Source of the DNA: Verrucomicrobiales bacterium
GTDB lineage: Bacteria; Verrucomicrobiota; Verrucomicrobiia; Limisphaerales; UBA1100
Assembly: GCA_011523245.1 (NCBI GenBank)
Contig: WTHG01000471.1
Coordinates: 2,174-12,934, forward strand
DNA length: 10,761 nt
Direction: 5' to 3'
Shown here: one piece after another, positions 6,361-10,761 of the stretch
How the letters are laid out: each line of letters begins with the position of its first letter
How positions within the stretch are numbered: position 1 is the stretch's first letter
The notes under the pieces: model-generated
Seen by the model: the letters and a program-made list of their open reading frames with translations, nothing else
Told to the model about the DNA's origin: nothing
Databases searched by the model: none
Program-made: the position numbers and the translations under genes

Positions 6361-8721
6361 TTAATCGATGTACAAAAACGCCGCGCTATTAAACAGCGCG
6401 TGGCACACTTCGGCGAGAGCTTTGTTGCGCTGACCGTCCTTGCCGGCCTTGGTATATTCGGCCTCCAGATTCTTCATGGCCGCCACGGTTTGCTTGAGCT
6501 CCGCCGCCGTCGGAGGCCGGTTCACAATGCGTTCAAACGCCAGTTTCACGACCGGCTCAATACCTTGCGCTTCCTTTTGCAAATCGGTCGCCAGCTTGCG
6601 GGTGAGATTGTGAACCACTTTATCATGCAACAGGAACAGTGGCTGTTGAACCACGGTGGAATTGATGCGAGTAACGCAGTTAGGATTCATCGCCGGCAGG
6701 TCAAAGGTCTCCAGCAGCGTCATCATGTGTTTCCGCCGCTGTTGGATGTACACGCTGCGCCGCCATCCGCCTTCGCCCGGTTCGCCGGTCACATAACCGC
6801 CCTCGCGCACCTGCACCTTGTCGGGCTTGCCGCCCTGCCGCGGATTCAGCCGGCCGGTAATGGCGATCAGGCCATCGTGCAATTCCTCCGCATCGAGACG
6901 CCGCATGGGCATACGGGAAAGCAAAAAATTCTCGGGATCCAAGCGCGCGGCCGTTTCGGTTTTCAGTGATGACTGCCGATACGCCGCGCTGGTGCAAATG
7001 AGTCGGTGCAGATGCTTGGTGCTCCACCGGTTTTCCACCAATTCCCGCGCCAGCCAATCCAGCAATGCCGGATGCGTGGGCGGTGTGCCGATCTTACCGA
7101 AATTATCGAGGCTGCTGACAATGCCGCGACCGAAGTGATGCTTCCACACGCGGTTCACCCACACGCGCGCGGTGAGCGGATGCTGCGGACTGGCTATCCA
7201 CTGCGCCAGGGCCAAGCGGTTACCAGTCTTGTTAGCCCCGACAACCGCGGCTGGCTTAAAGGGCTTTTCCGAAAATACCGCGGGCAAGGCGGCGTTCACC
7301 AGCGGACCCGGACTACCCGGATTACCCCGTAGACTCACATACGTTGGCGAAGATTCGCCGCGATCCCACAGCGCACGGATCAGCGGGATCGATTTCTTCT
7401 TCGCCTTGAGCGCATCGATTTTCTTTTTCAGTTCCCCACGCTCCTTGCCCTTGATCGTTTTAAACTGTTCCTCCATCGGCTTCAGTTCCGCATCAATCTT
7501 GGCATTGTGATCCTCCACGGCCTTGCGCTCGGCCGGCAACGCCACGGCCAAGTGCCGCCGACTGCTGCCGGCCCATTGATTGCGAAACGCCTGCGGTGTG
7601 AGCCAGTTGTATTCGTCGTAAGCCGCCTTGAAGATGGCGGCGAAAGAATAGTAATCGCGTTGGGTGATAGGATCGTATTTATGATCGTGACACTTGGCGC
7701 ACTTGAGAGTGAGGCCCATCACCCCACCGGCGAGAATCTGTAGCTCATCATCAATCACCTGCAACCGATCCTCCACGCGGTTCACCGGATTGGCGCTCGT
7801 ACCGTCCGGCGCCATTCGCAGGAAGCCGGTCGCCACCAGCTTCTCAATCACCGTTTCATCCACCGCCTCGGCATCGGTGTAATCCACCAATTCGTCACCG
7901 GCAATTTGTTCGATCAAAAACACGTCATAGGGCTTGTCGGCATTAAACGCGTTGATCACATAGTCGCGATACCGCCACGCATGGCCCCGCACCATGTCCG
8001 CATTGCGTTTGCCCTCGGAATCCGAATAGCCGGCCATATCCAGCCAATGCCGCCCCCAGCGGACGCCATAAGCCGGCGATGCCAGCAGGCGATCCACCAC
8101 TTTCTCCAAGGCCGTAGGGCTTTCGTCTTTCAGAAACGCTGCCATCTCGGCGGAAGTCGGCGGCAGCCCGGTGAGATCAAAAGTCACGCGGCGCAATAAC
8201 GTGAGCTTGTCCGCCTCTGTAGAATACGACAGTCCCTTGGCCTCCAGCCTCGCCAGCAGAAAAGCATCCACCGGATTCACCACGCGATTAGCCGCTTTCA
8301 CCCGCGGCGTTTCCCCACGTTTGGGCGGTTGAAACGCCCAATGCTCTCGGGCTTCCGGATCCACCTGTTGCGGCTTCAATACCTGCTCCACTTCCGGCGC
8401 GCCGGCCGCAATCCAATCCCGCAACGTCTGCAGTTCGCGGTCGCTCATCCGCTCAATGCCCGCCATGCTGATGTTTTTATCCGGAGGGCAAGCACGTGAA
8501 AGAATCCGCTGAATCATCGGGCTATCCTTCGGCTTGCCAGGAACGAATGCCTTGCTGGCCAGCATTGAGGATTTCGTGCGCAAGTCCACCCCGCCATCCT
8601 GCAACGTCTGGCCATGGCACATCACACAGCGCCGCAGCAAAACCGGAATCGCGTCATGCTGCGTCGGCTCCGCCAACACAACTGCGCTCAACAGAAAATA
8701 AATGAATGCCCGAACACCCAT
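6361..8721 (-). CDS. Planctomycete-type cytochrome with DUF1549 and DUF1553 domains (PSCyt1-PSCyt2-PSD1)
   Basis: The 786-residue product starts with a Sec signal (MGVRAFIYFLLSAVVLAEP, about 1-19). Domains in order: PSCyt1 cytochrome c-like region with CVMCH at 32-36; DUF1549 (PF07583) from about 150, with LLRRVTFDLTGLPPT at 175-189, YGVRWGRHWLDMAGYSDSEG at 218-237 and a second heme-type motif CAKCH at 341-345; a Lys/Glu-rich stretch likely to form a coiled coil at about 398-446; DUF1553 (PF07587) from about 500, with RVWVNRVWKHHFGRG at 519-533, TPPTHPALLDWLA at 546-558 and FNSAAFLYID at the end. No LamG, PA14 or Ig-like insert is present, so it is a short form of the family. The frame is open to an ATG at 8772, but those 17 extra residues would mask the signal peptide and cover an inverted repeat, so 8721 is preferred. 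It is the first gene of the four-gene cluster. Its function is unknown; a periplasmic redox role is inferred from the heme motifs. Confidence 0.94.
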   Translation of the reverse strand: MGVRAFIYFLLSAVVLAEPTQHDAIPVLLRRCVMCHGQTLQDGGVDLRTKSSMLASKAFVPGKPKDSPMIQRILSRACPPDKNISMAGIERMSDRELQTLRDWIAAGAPEVEQVLKPQQVDPEAREHWAFQPPKRGETPRVKAANRVVNPVDAFLLARLEAKGLSYSTEADKLTLLRRVTFDLTGLPPTSAEMAAFLKDESPTALEKVVDRLLASPAYGVRWGRHWLDMAGYSDSEGKRNADMVRGHAWRYRDYVINAFNADKPYDVFLIEQIAGDELVDYTDAEAVDETVIEKLVATGFLRMAPDGTSANPVNRVEDRLQVIDDELQILAGGVMGLTLKCAKCHDHKYDPITQRDYYSFAAIFKAAYDEYNWLTPQAFRNQWAGSSRRHLAVALPAERKAVEDHNAKIDAELKPMEEQFKTIKGKERGELKKKIDALKAKKKSIPLIRALWDRGESSPTYVSLRGNPGSPGPLVNAALPAVFSEKPFKPAAVVGANKTGNRLALAQWIASPQHPLTARVWVNRVWKHHFGRGIVSSLDNFGKIGTPPTHPALLDWLARELVENRWSTKHLHRLICTSAAYRQSSLKTETAARLDPENFLLSRMPMRRLDAEELHDGLIAITGRLNPRQGGKPDKVQVREGGYVTGEPGEGGWRRSVYIQQRRKHMMTLLETFDLPAMNPNCVTRINSTVVQQPLFLLHDKVVHNLTRKLATDLQKEAQGIEPVVKLAFERIVNRPPTAAELKQTVAAMKNLEAEYTKAGKDGQRNKALAEVCHALFNSAAFLYID

Positions 8722-8733
8722 CGCCAAAATATG

Positions 8734-8748
8734 TGCCCTTAGAGGGCA
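8734..8748. repeat. Short inverted repeat close to the cytochrome start codon
   Basis: TGCCCT and AGGGCA form perfect 6-base arms around a 3-base centre, ending 12 bases before the ATG at 8721. On the coding strand five T residues precede it and none follow, so it does not look like a terminator for that strand. It could be an operator half-site pair or a leader hairpin; a short palindrome of this kind can also occur by chance. Confidence 0.35.
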
Positions 8749-8782
8749 AAAATCGCAAGGGTATTCGATCAAGTTAATCGCT

Positions 8783-8798
8783 TACAGGGACACCTGTA
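8783..8798. repeat. Short inverted repeat just downstream of the membrane protein gene
   Basis: TACAGG and CCTGTA form perfect 6-base arms around GACA, beginning 10 bases after the membrane gene stop in the leftward direction. There is no T-run after it, so it is at best a weak terminator; a regulator binding site for the cluster is the alternative. Confidence 0.3.
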
Positions 8799-8808
8799 TG
8801 GGCACTCT

Positions 8809-10761
8809 TTACCCCCAAATAAACCCGATTGCTGAGACGAGCAGCCCCAAACCCAACAGGCTTACCAGACCGAACTGAAGCCATCGCACATCAAGACCAT
8901 CGCGGGTGGGATTGATAACTGGTTGATAGTCTCCTCGATGTTCAGGCAGGATCAACATCCATCCGTGATCTTCACCGATGGCTGTAGATTCTGACCTTAC
9001 TTGTAAGTACACACCTAACACGACCACCCATATTAAAGTCCACGCTAATATATATTCTTCTTGGGGCAACAAATAACATCCCAACATGAAAATGCCCGCT
9101 GCGCGGAGATAGATGTGCCATATCCGAACCTCAGCAGCGAAAATGCGGGCAATGTACGACAATCCCAAGGCTATAATAATACCCAGAGGCAATCCCAGCC
9201 ACAGAAATTTCCATAAGAGACCAAAATCAAAAATTACGGTTGCCAGCACACACAGCATCCCGCCCGATACGAATAGGAATGGAAGATTGAAAACCATTAA
9301 AGCGGGCAGGCTTATTTTCCCTTTTCTTCGCGGGATTTTCGGCACTTTTAGTTCGGGTTTCACTAACTTAGCCCAGCCCCAACAATACGCTACAATTTGT
9401 CCAACACCCAGTACCCCAATCGCGAAGCGCTGCAACGCATCCGGAGAAGGCAAGTAGGTGAAGGTCACCCCAAGCGCACCGACCCCCAAGCCGCCCAACA
9501 GGATCAGCCACAATTTACGCTTCATGTATCGGCTCATCGCCGAACCTTTCTTTTGTGGCGTCTCGTTACTGTCCAGCTGTGTCATTAGATCCAAACCGGC
9601 TCCCCCAGCTACAATCACAATTAGGCCCGATACCCCGATCCCGCCGATGAACCATAGAAAGCTGAGGCCCAAACTCTCTCCCCAAACAGCGCTCGCAGCA
9701 TACATGGCGCCCGTAACAAAAGTGACCAACACATAGGCACCCTGCACTGCAATAAAGGAGCGGAAACATCGGGTGAAATCAAAATGATATTTGATTGAGG
9801 CCGCTTGGAGGGCAGCTGGATCCGGATAATGACGTCTCTGAAATCGGTTCACGCCTAGCAATAACGCGCCTAGCAAACCACCCATTACGCCCACGCCACC
9901 TAACCGGCCCAGTGCGCCTTCGGCCGGGTACCACGAAGGTTTGGACTCCGTTTGCGTGGTTGGCGTTTTCGGAGCCGGAATGGGTGGCGGCACGGGAACA
10001 CCATTGGTGTTTCCCTTGGGGATATCTTTGGGATCGCCCGGTTGAGTCTTGGGGAGCGGTTTGCCTTCGGCCCGGTCAGTACTCGGAGTATCTTGGATAA
10101 GAGTGAGCCCGAAAAAAACCAGCACTACCACTCCGACAAAACCCAGTGCTGGCAGGTAAGCTTTTTTGGGGTCGGATTTGACTTCCGTCCAAACATGGTT
10201 TGCAGCGGAATCTGAAATTTTCAGTTGCCGTGTCAGCACAAACCCCATGCTCACGAGAAATAACGCCATATTAATGCCGATGACCCAATGCAACGAACTC
10301 GATACGTTTCCTTCCCCAGTGCTCTTCAGCGTGACCCAAATAATCCCGGTGACAAATGCCAACGCGAAAGTGAACACGGCAACATAAGTCGGCGCATTTT
10401 GACTAAGCCAAACGCCAAACTGAAATGAGTCTTCCGGCTCCGGATCAACCAAAGGCTCGGCAAGAGTTTCCCCATCAGTAGCGGCGGTTTCCCTAAGTTT
10501 CCGAACTACCACAGTCCCGAAGGCGCCCACAAAGGAAAGCACAGTCACGATGAATCCCCATTTCACCAGCGAATGCACCTCCCCACCACCAACCCTTTGC
10601 ATGCCCCAGGTTACTGCGAACACAAACGCGGCAACGGCCGAAACCAACGCCACGGTGGTGGGCGTGTTTTGCCGAACCCAAACCCAGGCGGCGTTGGGTT
10701 CACGGGCCGGTTCAGGCTGTGGCAGAACTTCTGATTCCGGGAGAACTTTCGGCGCCTCAAC
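8809..10761 (-). CDS. Large multi-pass membrane protein with duplicated two-helix module (5' end outside window)
   Basis: The 650 visible residues are open to the window edge, so the true start lies further right; the GTG at 10653-10651 sits inside a conserved module and is not the start. I do not recognise the family. By eye there are about 15 hydrophobic segments: five in residues 37-222, then a linker at about 224-279 with 15 prolines in 56 residues, then roughly ten more to the C-terminus (WLQFGLVSLLGLGLLVSAIG near the end). Residues 24-90 and 114-181 are related copies of a two-helix unit, each opening with V-W-[VL]-x-Q-N-x-P-T and each preceded by an acidic proline-rich stretch. No catalytic motif, ATP-binding loop or transporter signature is evident. 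The gene ends 87 bases before the cytochrome gene on the same strand, so it lies upstream of that cluster; co-transcription is possible but unproven. Confidence 0.85.
   Translation of the reverse strand, partial: VEAPKVLPESEVLPQPEPAREPNAAWVWVRQNTPTTVALVSAVAAFVFAVTWGMQRVGGGEVHSLVKWGFIVTVLSFVGAFGTVVVRKLRETAATDGETLAEPLVDPEPEDSFQFGVWLSQNAPTYVAVFTFALAFVTGIIWVTLKSTGEGNVSSSLHWVIGINMALFLVSMGFVLTRQLKISDSAANHVWTEVKSDPKKAYLPALGFVGVVVLVFFGLTLIQDTPSTDRAEGKPLPKTQPGDPKDIPKGNTNGVPVPPPIPAPKTPTTQTESKPSWYPAEGALGRLGGVGVMGGLLGALLLGVNRFQRRHYPDPAALQAASIKYHFDFTRCFRSFIAVQGAYVLVTFVTGAMYAASAVWGESLGLSFLWFIGGIGVSGLIVIVAGGAGLDLMTQLDSNETPQKKGSAMSRYMKRKLWLILLGGLGVGALGVTFTYLPSPDALQRFAIGVLGVGQIVAYCWGWAKLVKPELKVPKIPRRKGKISLPALMVFNLPFLFVSGGMLCVLATVIFDFGLLWKFLWLGLPLGIIIALGLSYIARIFAAEVRIWHIYLRAAGIFMLGCYLLPQEEYILAWTLIWVVVLGVYLQVRSESTAIGEDHGWMLILPEHRGDYQPVINPTRDGLDVRWLQFGLVSLLGLGLLVSAIGFIWG
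9925..10092 (-). other. Proline-rich linker segment inside the membrane protein
   Basis: The encoded 56 residues contain 15 prolines plus many Lys, Thr, Gly and Asp, including the run VPVPPPIPAPKTPTTQTE. It separates the duplicated N-terminal helices from the C-terminal membrane domain and is probably disordered and extramembrane. Which side of the membrane it is on cannot be told from the sequence. Confidence 0.8.
10219..10422 (-). repeat. Membrane module, copy B
   Basis: This stretch encodes residues 114-181 of the visible membrane protein: QFGVWLSQNAPTYVAVF, a helix ending in GIIW, loop GEGNVSSSLHW, and a second helix ending in FVLTRQLK. Positions shared with copy A include VW, QN, PT, VA, AFV, the helix-end Trp, G-x-G/E-V-x-S, the loop Trp and the terminal R-x-L. 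The preceding linker (AEPLVDPEPEDSF) is again acidic and proline-rich. Confidence 0.8.
10492..10692 (-). repeat. Membrane module, copy A
   Basis: This stretch encodes residues 24-90 of the visible membrane protein: AAWVWVRQNTPTTVALV, a first hydrophobic helix ending in TWGM, a Gly-rich loop (GGGEV), then Trp and a second helix ending in VVVRKL. It aligns over its full length to copy B with one single-residue gap. It is preceded by an acidic proline-rich segment (EAPKVLPESEVLPQPEPA) at the window edge. Confidence 0.8.

Larger units (their letters stand above)
8722..8808 (-). promoter_or_regulatory. Leader/intergenic region upstream of the four-gene cluster
   Basis: This 87-base gap lies between the stop of the membrane protein gene and the cytochrome start and is the only plausible site for a promoter of the leftward cluster. 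It contains two short perfect inverted repeats (8734-8748 and 8783-8798). On the coding strand TTGCGA (8758-8753) and CATATT (8733-8728) resemble -35 and -10 boxes, but the 19-base spacer is too long to be convincing. I make no firm promoter call. Confidence 0.3.

Noticed and set aside
6124..6969. 281-residue rightward open frame spanning the DUF1501/DUF1553 junction
   Set aside because: It is antisense to two clear family genes and its product is His/Arg-rich without recognisable motifs, typical of a shadow frame in GC-rich coding DNA.
8722..8772. Upstream ATG at 8772 as the start of the cytochrome gene
   Set aside because: It would add 17 polar residues in front of a good Sec signal peptide and cover the inverted repeat next to the ATG at 8721.
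8783..8798. Inverted repeat as a rho-independent terminator for the membrane protein gene
   Set aside because: The stem is only 6 base pairs and no T-run follows in the direction of transcription.
10651..10653. GTG as the start of the membrane protein gene
   Set aside because: The frame stays open for 36 more codons to the window edge, and the upstream residues include the conserved VW-QN-PT motif of module A.

Overview
The window looks like chromosome from a member of the PVC group (Planctomycetes-Verrucomicrobia-Lentisphaerae), most likely a Verrucomicrobium or relative. The inference rests on gene content: three DUF1501 proteins, one planctomycete-type cytochrome with DUF1549 and DUF1553 domains (PSCyt1-PSCyt2-PSD1), a PQQ-like beta-propeller and the start of a DUF1080 protein. 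These families are hugely expanded in that group and rare elsewhere. No start codon in the window has a convincing Shine-Dalgarno sequence. I see no mobile element, CRISPR array, tRNA or rRNA. No gene-free stretch exceeds about 90 bases.

Left part (1-2180): a DUF1080 gene starts at 230 and runs leftward out of the window. Diverging from it, a DUF1501 gene (277-1686) is followed after 32 bases by a RidA-family gene (1719-2180). The two rightward genes may be co-transcribed.

Middle part (2177-8721, all leftward): a tight four-gene cluster in the order DUF1549/DUF1553 cytochrome, DUF1501, PQQ-like propeller, DUF1501. Gaps are 1, 2 and 59 bases, so this is very probably one operon, read from the short intergenic region at 8722-8808. 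All four proteins have export signals: Sec-type for the cytochrome and the propeller, twin-arginine (Tat) type for the DUF1501 proteins. The products should therefore meet in the periplasm or at the cell surface. The biochemical role of the DUF1501/DUF1553 partnership is not known to me; breakdown of complex polysaccharides is a common guess from genomic context. The last gene of the cluster overlaps the RidA gene tail to tail by 4 bases.

Right part (8809-10761): the 3' part of a large multi-pass membrane protein gene, also leftward and cut off by the window edge. I do not recognise the family. It carries an internal duplication: a two-helix module with a shared W-x-x-Q-N-x-P-T entry motif, repeated with a period of about 90 residues and preceded each time by an acidic, proline-rich linker. 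This is the least explained object in the window.
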